The notes beneath the pieces are model-generated. The model saw nothing but the letters and a program-made list of their open reading frames with translations, was not told the origin of the DNA and did not search any database. A program made the position numbers and the translations under genes. From Armillaria gallica (lineage: Eukaryota; Basidiomycota; Agaricomycetes; Agaricales; Physalacriaceae), in NCBI GenBank assembly GCA_037576215.1, contig JBANDB010000007.1:5053001-5117000 (forward strand): 64,000 nucleotides of DNA, given 5' to 3'. Shown here in pieces: positions 27,502 through 37,370 of this stretch. Numbering within the stretch: position 1 is the first letter of the stretch; every line of letters begins with the position of its first letter.

Positions 27502-27579
27502 TTGCCGACCTCAGCTTATCGTGGTGCCTGTTCCTTCCGCCTTCATTTACCCCACGTTACCGTTGCCTCTGACTGCTGC

Positions 27580-27710
27580 CTCTATGTAGGAACAAATCTG
27601 TTTTGAAACGCATTGGAGCTCGCAGATATTGTGTAGTGGTACGCGACGACTATGAAAGAGGACATCAAATTGATGAGGACGAGTTGAGTTCTGCGAAGCA
27701 ACATGATTGA
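27580..27710 (+). pseudogene. Short duplicate of a linoleate diol synthase exon-intron segment
   Basis: The bases from about 27586 closely match those from 29334, including the intron (GGAACA...GTTTTGAAA.GCATTGGAGCTC) and the coding start of the next exon (W-[HY]-ATT-[AM]-KEDIK). The duplicate stops after about 110 bp and is out of frame afterwards. It is a stray copy of part of the gene that follows. Confidence 0.7.
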
Positions 27711-27843
27711 ATTCCTCGACTCACCTGATATCCCTCCGGCATTGGTTAGGTCCTGAATCTCAGAAGGGTAATAGGATACGCTATCAACTCCGCCCCACAA
27801 AACCAGGTGTTTCTACCTATACTTTCCATCGTCATTCTTCACA

Positions 27844-30328
27844 ATGTCGTCAAGGCCTGACCTGACCAAAACTTTCGTCGTCGTGCGTTTTCCGCCTAGT
27901 AATAGCAGCCGACACATCGCTGACCGAGCCTTGACCCAGTCAGCTGCAGAAGTGCAGTATTACAAGGACAGACGGCCCCAACGGCACCTGATGGTTTGTA
28001 CGACTCACAGATTGCTGCGCAGATTGAGCAGAACGGGCAGGACAACCAGCACTCGGTGCTTTACAGCATTGTCAATGGTGCCCGGCAGGCGGCGAAGCAT
28101 GGTCTGATAGTCCCAGACACACTAAAGGCCCCAGTGAGTTCAATATTTAGTCGTTCTCTCACTTCTAGATCTCTGACGGGTATGATAGCAAGGTGTTGTG
28201 GACATTGTGAATAATCCCGATGCGATAGACGACCGGAAAGGGATCTTCACTACTGCACTGGCGGCCATTACGAGGCTTCCACCGGGAGACGTGCAGGATA
28301 GGCTTAACAACGAAGCTATAGCTTTGTTGTATAATACTTTGCCTAATCCACCATCGACGTTCATCGGCCCTCAATGTCAATGGCGGAGCCCAGACGGGTT
28401 TGGGAACAGTGTTCAGAACCTACAACTTGGACCGGCGGGAACGCCGTATGCGTGTAGCGTTGAGGAAAAGCACCCCCTTCCGAGTACATCACTACCAGAT
28501 CTTGGTTTGGTTTTTGACACGCTACTCTGTGCGTGCGATGTGAGTGCTCCTTTTACGCTTTGAATGTAATTTCATGGCCTACGGATGATGTAACAGTGGC
28601 AACATCCTGGGAAGAACTCCTCGTTGACCTTTGCCTTCGCATCGATCGTCACCCACTTGCTTTTCAGGACAGATCCTCTCAACTGAACGCGCAATAATAC
28701 GTCCCCTTACCTTGATCTTTCGCTTTTGTATGGATACAGCCAGGCTACACAGGACCAGGTGCGCGATAAGGAGAAGGGCCGTGGGATCCTTTACCCCGAC
28801 ACGTTCAGTGAGGAACGTCTGATCTCCATACCACCCGTGGCGTCTGCGCTGCTTGTCATCTTCAGCAGGAATCACAACGTACATCATATATTCTACTTTT
28901 TTTTTTTTGTCCGCTTGACATTTTAACAGTACATTGCCAATATACTACTGAAAATCAATGAATGGGGCCAGTGGACTGACCCGCCACCCGCCGAACCCCA
29001 GCAACGTGCCCTACAAGATGAAGAGATCTTCTAGATGGCGCGACATGTCAAGTCGGTTCCTTCCTTCTTAGAAGCCTTGAGGAAGTTACTGACCGAATGA
29101 CCAGCTGTAGACACTTTATATCCCTCATCTTTGGCGACTACGTCGCTGGTTTCCTTGGCCTCCTACGTGAAGGAAACACATGGAGTATGAATCCTTTCGA
29201 TGTCTGTCCACTTTTATATTGAGTTATGTGGTCGGACTGATCGATGTGCTTAGCCCATTATGACAAAGAAGGGCGAGAAAATCAGTCGAGGACAGGGTAA
29301 CCAAGTCTCCGTGGAGTTCAACCTCCTCTATCGTGTAGGAACACTTCTGTTTTGAAATGCATTGGAGCTCACAGACATTGTATAGTGGCACGCGACGACT
29401 GCGAAAGAGGACATCAAATGGACGGAGGACGAGTTCGCGTCCCTTTTCAGTGCAGTGGGAAAGACAATAGACCAGATCACCCTCGACGATTTCAAGGTCA
29501 CTGCAATCACTGCGTTCCACAAGGTTGATCCGGAGCCCAGAAATCGGGTGTTCGGCGGGTATGTCGTGGCGATTTCTGTTCGTTGTCGGTCACTAATTTA
29601 TTTGTTAATAGTATGGTGCGTCAGTCCGACAGTACGTTTAAAGACGACGATCTCGCACGGATCCTGCAGGACGCAACCGACAAGGCAGCCGGCGCGCACT
29701 GCACTCGGGGGATGCCAGTGGCGCTGCGCACGATCGAGATCATGGGGCATGGGGCAGGGGCATCGGCGGGGGGCCTGCACCACGAATGAGTTCCGCGAGT
29801 TCCTCGGTCTAGCTCCCTTCAAGTCGTTCTCGAATTGGTCCACCAATCCCGAGATCGCACGGACGGCGGAGCTCCTGTATGGACACATTGATAACCTCTA
29901 CCTCTAATGCATGGGGGTGCCTGGTCTGCAGACAGAGGACTGTATGCCGCTGGGGCCTGGGAGCGGAATTTGCTGTGGCTGTGGGTATACGCTGACAAGG
30001 GCGATTCTGGCAGACGCAATAGTGCTGGTGCGTGGCAATCGGTTCTACATGACGGATTTCACATGTGACTACCGTGTGCTTTTTGTCAGCTTTGTGTTGA
30101 TCATGTATGTGTAGCTGCGAACCTCACCTCATGGAGTATTCAGGATTGTGCGCAGATTCCGGACAATAGCGCCTTTGGCACGAAGCTGCCCAAGCTTCTC
30201 TTCCACCACCTCCCCCGCCACTACCCTGGGAATAGCATCTACAGCCTCTTCCCCTTCTTTACCCCCGCGGCTGTCAAAGAGAATCTCATGAATTTCAAAC
30301 TCGACCTCTTGAATTACAACTTGCAAAA
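27844..30328 (+). pseudogene. Linoleate diol synthase / Ppo-type fatty acid dioxygenase, degraded
   Basis: Large parts of an animal-peroxidase-type fatty acid dioxygenase are readable: YDSQIAAQIEQNGQDNQHSV, NNPDAIDDRKGIFTTALAAI, YNTLPNPPSTFIG, LGPAGTPYACSVEEKHPLP, YLDLSLLYGYSQATQDQV, RGILYPDTFSEERL, FSRNHN, FISLIFGDYVAGFLGLLREG, VEFNLLYR, WHATTAKEDIKWTEDEF, NEFREFLGLAPFKSFSNW and YGHIDNLYL. Lesions include a frameshift near 27985, TGA at 28684-28686, TAG at 29032-29034, an extra base near 29745, and an insertion after 29905. Recognisable sequence ends near 30328 (TPAAVKENLMNFKLDLLNYN), so the P450-like second half is missing. Working relatives make oxylipin (psi-factor-like) signals. Confidence 0.85.
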
Positions 30329-30389
30329 AAAAAAAAGGTACATAGGACTCGGACCTGCCGCGCGGATGCGTTGGCCCTCACTCCACTAT

Positions 30390-30785
30390 TCAGATAAGAG
30401 GCATTAACGATAGACGAGACGGGCTAGGATGAATACCCAACAAATATAGCACCACCCGATTGCTATATAGATCCCAGACACGTCGAGGTGGCAACCTCGT
30501 ATTGACGATCTGGTTACCGACGAGTGCTTTTCGTCGCTCCTTCCTGTCCTTCTCTTCCCGTCTGCAAAGTTCATCTTGTATGGTGCTCTCGGTGTACCGT
30601 ATTCCGCGAAGGCGGCTATATGCCGTACCAAAGTCGTAGCCGTTTGTGATACAGTCGTCAAGAAAGGAAGAGAAGAATGGATTGTCCAGGCTGTATGATG
30701 TTCCAAGTGTGGTGTTGAGTTGATTCAAGAGGCCCTGAACACCGAGGGTAGCGCAGGGAATGTCAGCAAGTCGGCATGGTATCAC
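30390..30785 (-). pseudogene. HET-family protein, N-terminal part
   Basis: The minus-strand frame reads GVQGLLNQLNTTLGTSYSLD, FLDDCITNGYDFGTAYSRLR, IRYTESTIQDELCRREEKD and TRLPPRRVWDLYSNRVV. In the HET family as I remember it, the RVWDLYSNRVVP element is followed at once by the PISHAWVDE element. That element starts the other fragment at 26643. The two pieces are on the same strand and in the right order, about 3.75 kb apart, so they probably belonged to one gene. After NRVV this frame runs into unrelated residues. Confidence 0.65.
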
Positions 30786-32941
30786 ACGCTCTCCGGTGTA
30801 CGATCATTGCTTTGGAACGATGATGGACGATTCCTCTCGACCCGTCTCAGTGAAGGAAGAGATGGTTACTTCAGGAACTTGGAAAGGATGCTGAAAACAT
30901 GGTAGCAATTTCCCTCCTGTGTGCTTGGTGACTGACTCACTTCTGCATCTTCAAAAAGACGGTAGGTCATGCGCCAAAAAGTGATTGGTATACGAACTTA
31001 GATGGTGTTCTTGTTATCGTGATGAGTACTCAAAATGAAAGGAATAAATGATACGTACTGACTCCTTGCTCAGAAGGTAATGGGAGTACCACACACAAAA
31101 GTGTTTGTCTTGAAGCACTGCGATTTTACAGCTCAACAGTCACGGCGACTGCAGTTGTCAGGTGCTTTGGGCATGGGCGCTTAAAGTCTGTTCTTGCTAC
31201 CCTGAGCATTCATCTCGAGCGTATGTAGCCAAACTCAGCTCGGGTTATCTAGCTATAATTGAAGACATTGTCTCATTAAAACAATTTGAGTCCGTCTACA
31301 AAGAACGTAACTAAGATCATTGATTACTCGATCGATTGACAGTAAGTAGGCCTTGAACATTTGAACACCGAAGAAACTCCATACAGTGCATGTCCTGTCT
31401 CTTCGTAGTCACCCGACCTGTAGCCCAGGTATCGCTGCACGAAGCCGTCCTGATCATCGTGGTCTTCTAGTAGGAGCATCGACTATGGCGTTATAACATC
31501 ATCTTTGGTTTCAGGGTTCGACTATCGAACGATTGAGTGCGAAACGAGACACGGAGAGGGATGTGAGGTTCTGCACAGTTTCGAGGACGGACCAAAAGGC
31601 GTGCTCAATAGACGCGAGGAGGACCTCGGTACTATAGTAATGGTGACACTCCCAAACATTGTCATCGAAGACGCGAGCTGAGCAGTGTTGATTTTCTGGA
31701 TGATATCAGGGCAGTCTTCTCAAGGTGGGCGTCTGGACTCTGCTTTTCTTATTAATACTTTTGACATTGACGCTGCAACTTACAGTCTAAAATGCCCCAA
31801 TCCTTCACGTGTAAGTACTCTGATCCTCTACGAATATCCGCCCTTGGGAAGTAAGTGGAACCCTACGGCAGCAAAACGAATCACTCTAGTGTTTGGCGGT
31901 GGTGACGGCTAAAGGCAGGTAAGGGGATGACGTCGAAGATATGTAGCGAGTTGGTGAGAGTGCCCTACAAGAAAGTGACGGTCGTAATCGGCCCGATGTC
32001 CGAAGCAGCGATGATGACGCCGCCGCCTAAGTTCTGGAAAAGTCAATTCGCTTGCAATCACGTTGAATCTAGTTAAAAAAAAGGATCTATACATCCTGAT
32101 TGCCGCCAAAACCATCAGTAGATCAACAGACCACCTCCCATCCTGTAGCTTGACTCTGCGAAGATTCCACATAGCCCCTCCAGCCATCGAGTCTATCATA
32201 CCCAAAGTCAGTTCACCTTATCCAATGCAAGCAAAACAGGAATGCACTCTAATCCACTGGACGCCTTATCCGATATCGCCTTCATGACATTATCAATTTC
32301 GTTGGCAGTAGCACAAGTCGCAGCACAGTCGTACGGATTGGCGTTGTACCAAGCAGAAATGCGGTCAACCTGTCCGTGGAGGGCCATTCGTCCAAGGTTG
32401 GTACCGTTTATCGGTAGGGTAGACTGTTGTTGAGGATCGGCGTAGGGCGTCCGGTTTGATTTTTGGAAGCGGAAGATCGCCAACAGACGCTAGATCACAT
32501 AGGATATCCCTGGAGAATGGAAAGACCATCGTCATCAGACCACTAGAAATTCAGAGAAAGACATACGATAAGTTCGCGAGAAGCCTCATGCACTGGAGTT
32601 TTTGGCCTGTCGACCTGCCTCCTCTCATGACGTTGTTCCGTCCGTGCAGACCTGCGCGTACAGCATTAGACGACGTTCTGCCACAAGACGACCTGACGAC
32701 CTGCTCTTCGCCCTCCTATCCCCGCGACGTTCCCGTTCCCATGAATGATAAGCTTCAGATTTGTCCAACTTCCTTGGCCGACGCCTCGCTCGCTAGACAT
32801 CTCCACCGTCGCCAAAAAAAAGAGCGTATCCCACCAACCCATCTGGTGTAGTCAGTCTCTCCAAGTTGTTAGAAAGTCACTTGTATTCGCTTGGTGATAG
32901 ATCCGGGGACACAGCAGAATATGAAGCAGCGAAAGCAATCT
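30786..32941. other. Gene-poor stretch with decayed coding traces
   Basis: About 2.1 kb without a supportable gene. A minus-strand frame at 32208-32483 (YNANPYDCAATCATANEID inside it) and its continuation at 31909-32205 look protein-like but match no family I know, and they cannot be joined to a start or a domain. This may be another remnant in the 24-33 kb graveyard. Confidence 0.3.
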
Positions 32942-33914
32942 TCAGTGAAAAATATCCAGCTTTTCTTGCGTCAGGACATAATCCCAAGCGCGACTTTCAA
33001 CCGCGTTGTCTGAGTTGAACATGTCATCCAGGTCTTCATGGATCCGGGAAAATATGCTTTTGAGACCTGTTTGGGAGTAGTAATTAAAGTAGTAGATGCA
33101 AAAAAGGAGGTATCTCACTCCAAGGTGTTCGGGCGGCCTTCCTGAAGCGATTATTGATATCCCGCAGGTCACCCTTTTTTTCTTTGATAAAAACCTGTCC
33201 ATGAAAATGGCGCGCGCCCTCTTGATATACCGAACCATCTACCGCGGAGTAGATTGATGCTGTGAACCATACTTCCCTAAAGCTTTGGCCACTTTGCACC
33301 ATGTCAAAAGCGATCTCTGAAAGAATGCGGGACCATGATCCTCGGAGAGCGAAACTGACTTCTTCAACATTTGGTGGATCATCGACGACGATGCTCCAAT
33401 CAACAGGTAGCACACACAGCTGTGCATTTGCTTGCCCCAGGGCTATGGAGACGCGAGTTCGGAAGAGCTGGTGATGATACAAAAAGCGCCGATGCCATCC
33501 AATGCGAAACTTGATTTCGAGATTGATTCTCTCGATGTTGGGAAAGCACCTGCGAAGGCCGATGTAATTGGGCAGGCTGCAGAACACTGAATACGGTCCT
33601 TTAGCGGCGTCTTCGGTTGATTTAATGAGATCAACATAACAGGTTATGGTATGGGTGGAATCGGGGAGAGAGGTGGGGTAAATTGCAGAATCATTGGCAG
33701 AGATGGTAGAGCTGAGGTAGAGTAAATATGCAACGGTTGGGACGTAAATGTCTCGAGAAGTAATGCGTGCATAAACGTCCTTCCAAACGCTGTTGACGAG
33801 GGGGCATGCTGTCATGAAGGTAATCCGGTCATCTGAAGGATGCTCAGAATACCAAAATTCCAGAACTATACACTCGATGAGTTCGGTAGGGAGCTGGATA
33901 TTGGAGACACGCAT
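32942..33914 (-). CDS. F-box-like protein, paralogue of the gene at 50687
   Basis: Two exons with an intron of about 53 bp near 33115, ending VLTQEKLDIFH. The start at 33914 (MRVSNIQLPTELIE) is chosen because the paralogue begins MHATIQLPPELVD; an upstream in-frame ATG at 33998 would add 28 residues. The F-box-like part is LPTELIECIVLEFWYSEHPS, then RITFMTACPLVNSVWKDVY. Then come TITCYVDLIKSTEDAAKGPY, SVFCSLPNYIGLRRCFPNIE and RTRVSIALGQANAQLCVLPV. The two paralogues share the intron position and the C-terminal Trp-x-x-VLTQ motif. The copy has a small insert (ARITSRDI) after the F-box. Substrate unknown. Confidence 0.7.
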
Positions 33915-33998
33915 GGTTCGTTCAAAATAGGGGACTTCGGATAAATTACTCCATCGGAGACTCACGTGCGCTTTGGTGGAAGATTGCATGCCGATCAT

Positions 33999-34379
33999 GC
34001 CGAAGCTCTCTTCTAATCATTGATGCAAGTCGAACAATATGAACAAGTCCCCCGCTCTCAGGTTCACGATCCATTTTTGCTTTACAAAACTCTGAAAATT
34101 ACCAGAAAGTGGCTCGTCCAATATTTCCCTCTGTACTTGAATAACCGATCGTAGCTGACTGATAGATGCACAAAAATGGCAATTTCGAGCAATTTCGGGC
34201 ACTCGTCACTGAATTGTTGCCTGTATCGAAGGTTGCTCGTGATGACATATCATGAACATACAGTGAGGTCATGTCATGGTCAGGCGCTGTGGGGTACCCT
34301 CATGGCGCGTATTTAAGAGTGGGGCGGGATAATCTCCCCCTACACCGTGTCTTCCTCCTCGAAAACTTACTGAGACTAA
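33999..34379. other. Intergenic, divergent promoter region
   Basis: Lies between the divergent F-box-like and MARVEL-type genes. No coding segment is seen. Confidence 0.4.
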
Positions 34380-35192
34380 ATGAGAGGTACCTACAACTAC
34401 ACTCTAAGGCGCGTGGCCTTGTACGCTCTACTTGTGAGTGTATTGGTTTTCTGGCTCGTAGTGCTTGCTTAACAAATAATCTTCTAGTGGCCTATGGCAG
34501 TCATTCTGCTTGGCCTTACGGCGTATCGCATCCATTTCACGAAAAGACAAGGTGCAGGCTATCGTACGTCCCTCTTACTTGGTGGGTTGGTTTCAGCTTG
34601 AACAAAAGCCCAGAGCCTATCATCGTGGAACTTCTGGTTGCTTCCATCTTCACTCTGCTCTGGGTACCATTGGCGTGAGCCTCCATCTTATATTCTTCAA
34701 AACGTACCGTTGATTAATATCTGTGTAGAATGTTCATGATATTTGCTGAGCGTGCTTCGAGCTCCCGAGACAATAACGCTAGTACATCTCGAGGGCACCC
34801 CACGCACCTTCCCTTCGAGCTGCTGGGCCTGGGCATCCTGTGGCTGTTGTGGCTTGTCGGTGCTGTGTATACAACCGTGAGTCATCCTCCCGATGCAAAC
34901 CTCATTCGTTCTATATTCTATCTTTTAGAATCGCGTTCTCCCGGGCCGCAACTGGTGCAGCGGCCGCTTCAGCGGGAAGCAATGCAACATCTTGACGGCG
35001 ATTCTCGCTTTCGCCTGGATAGGCTGGTCCCTGCTGACGCTCTTGGGTATCCTGGCCTTGATGCATTCTGCCCATGGGTTCGCTCAAGATGGGAATGCGG
35101 GCACCGGGGTGGAGAAGGACAGGGGAGCAGCCTCCGAGACCACGCATACGGGGACTGGGCAGCCAGTCCCTTCCCAGCCAACAAATGTCTAA
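34380..35192 (+). CDS. MARVEL-type four-helix membrane protein
   Basis: Five exons (first 34380-34433, intron 34434-34487) join to a short protein with four hydrophobic helices. Helix 1 comes from exon 2 (WPMAVILLGLTAYRI), helix 2 is VELLVASIFTLLWVPLA, helix 3 is FELLGLGILWLLWLVGAVYT, and helix 4 is TAILAFAWIGWSLLTLLGIL. Between helices 3 and 4 is NWCSGRFSGKQCN, with the two Cys usual for fungal MARVEL-like proteins. A short polar tail ends GTGQPVPSQPTNV. Such proteins sit in the plasma membrane or vesicles; the precise role is unknown. The joint between exons 2 and 3 is the least certain. Confidence 0.75.
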
Positions 35193-35440
35193 AGTGACGC
35201 TCTTCAAAATCATGCCATGCACCATCCACGCTCTCATGTATGATTTAACTGATATGTATTTTGTGTAGTTTATAACTTGTATGGTATCTTACTTCTATGT
35301 ACACCCTCGTAATTAACACACCTTTCTCACCAATATCCGATTCCGTTGTTAGTTATACATACAAGAATAAGTGCAGTACGATAGCGCGAAAATGGTACAC
35401 GTACACCTACATGATATCCCAAGGTCTTCAATAAATTGCT
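35193..35440. other. Short convergent spacer
   Basis: 3' ends of the MARVEL-type gene and the MAPKK gene; AT-rich, no coding content. Confidence 0.4.
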
Positions 35441-36821
35441 CTAGGTAGTATCAGCCCACGCCTTCAAATCTATGGGGTCGTTCTTGGACATCTCTATCCA
35501 TTTGAATTGCTAAAAACATAGTCAAAACCAAGTCGTTCAAGTCGGTAGAGTAGCTTACCGCCAACCCGCCCGGCATACCCCTCTTCTCTGGCTCCTTGTC
35601 CAAGCAGGCGTCGACGAACTCCTCCGCTTCGATGGGGAACCGCCTCACCCCATCCGGTCCGATAGCCATCAGCCTGGGCGCTGGCTCCTTAACGATCTGA
35701 TGCATCAGCTCGATGATGCTCATGGTCATAAGGGACCCATGAAGCGATACACCTCTGCTTCTGCGACGGCTGAACGGGCTGTCGGGGGTAATGGTAGGAG
35801 GGCGGAGGGAGTCTTCCATCATGTCATCCTCGTCGTCCGAATCTGAGTCGTTGAAGGGAAACCGACCATGTGCGAGTTCGATGAGGGTTATTCCGAGAGA
35901 CCATATGTCGGACTTGACAGAGTAATCTCCGCCTTGGATACGTTCAGGCTGTGATGAACACTAAAGTTAGCAACGACATAATCTGGTGATGGTAACGGCA
36001 TACACTCATATAAATCGATGTCCCCACAAAGGTATTCGCGATAGAGTTGATCAATTCACCAGAGACTCCAAAATCACAGAGTTTGATTTCGCCAGCAGAG
36101 TTAAGTAGAATATTGGAGGGTTTTATGTCTAAAAAATACTGTTAGAAAGGGGATCTGTCGTTAAGAGAAACGAACCTCGATGTATGATCCTGTGAACGTC
36201 GTAGAGGTAACGTAAACCCTCTAGTACGCAGAACGCGACTTTGCCAACTACTCGAATGTCGATGGGACCATTTCTCTTGTAGACACCATCAAAGGAGCCT
36301 TTGTCCATGAATTCCATGCAAATGCAGATATTGGGCTCGGTAAGGTATGCGCCATACGAAGACACAATATACGCCGAGTCGCAATCGTGCATGATATGCA
36401 ATTCACGAAGAATTTGTTTCCGCACGGCTGGTTTAGCGTCAATGAGCACGATCTACAGGCTAATTAGCTAGACATCACTAGCGCCCACATGCGCACGTAC
36501 CTTCTTGGCCATGATCACCCCAGTCGACAAATGTTCGACCTTAATAACGCTCCCACCGTTCCCGGTTCCCAGCTCCTCCAAGTTCCTAAAATCATCGTTT
36601 TGCAGGTTGCCGAATCGTTTGTTAGGCTTGTTCTCACTGGTATTTGAATTCGCGTTTAGGTCAGCAAGCGTTGTTGATAAAGCCGAGCGCATCCCGGTCC
36701 GCTGTGGAGTTGGCGCGAGTAATAGACCATTCGGAGCGGTCTCTGCAGACGTCGCGGGCAGCTGAAGGGCCTTGAAGTTCCTTTTCTTGCGCAAAAGGCC
36801 AGTCGGGGTGGTGGTCGCCAT
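35441..36821 (-). CDS. MAP kinase kinase (Ste7/MEK type)
   Basis: A dual-specificity kinase of the MAPK cascade. Start [20 protein letters not shown]; an upstream in-frame ATG at 36875 adds 18 residues. The kinase domain opens with [17 protein letters not shown] (glycine loop) and the catalytic Lys in MAKK. It continues [55 protein letters not shown] (HRD split by an intron), [13 protein letters not shown] (DFG), [17 protein letters not shown] and [20 protein letters not shown]. The SxAxT activation-loop sites are present. A Ser/Arg-rich insert with an acidic run (DSDSDEDD) lies within the C-lobe. The end is [19 protein letters not shown]. In basidiomycetes this kinase acts in the pheromone/filamentation cascade. 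Divergent from UBA2. Confidence 0.92.
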
Positions 36822-37370
36822 TGCAGAAGGCAAACGTTGCCTGCGGCGTTGCAGGTCACGTTGATAAGGCAACACACCCTCACAGCCAATGTCATGATGC
36901 GAAACAATAAAATGTTGGCCCCGATAAGTAGATGAGATTCTTCGGTAAAAGTACGAAATGTTCTAACCGGAAATAGGCTAAAAGCTGACTGAATGAAAAA
37001 TTCAAATACATTCGGCTAATCGGTGGGAAAAAAATCTGGATTTCAACCAGAACGGGATACAACCGGTAATCGGTCAATACACTTCGGGATGAACTCGACA
37101 GAATTACTCGGTAACTAACTTTACTTGTGAGCAATGTCGTAGTAGGAAATGTGTTGGTGGGACAGAGCGTGGGAAAGCGTGTATTTGTTTCGAACGTCGC
37201 AGACACACACAATAAAAGTAACGCGTCACATGTGACCCGACGTATCTCCCACTCATTCCACCGCGTCGACGTGAGGAAAGGCTTGCTTATACCAGGCTTC
37301 CTTGTGTTCTTCTGCTTTGTATTATCCCTCACGCCTACCTGCAGTACCTGCTGAAGGACTGTGCGCTGCA
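36822..37370. promoter_or_regulatory. Shared divergent promoter region of MAPKK and UBA2
   Basis: About 550 bp separate the two start codons. No single motif can be named with confidence. Minus-strand frames here (36892-37512) run into UBA2 exon 1 antisense and are not genes. Confidence 0.45.

Noticed and set aside
29328..29522. Minus-strand frames at 27582-27800 and 29328-29522 that resemble each other
   Set aside because: The likeness comes from the duplicated plus-strand diol-synthase segment, not from a minus-strand gene.
32208..32483. Minus-strand frame with a YNANPYDCAATC segment
   Set aside because: No domain, no start context and no compatible neighbouring exons; left as unexplained trace.
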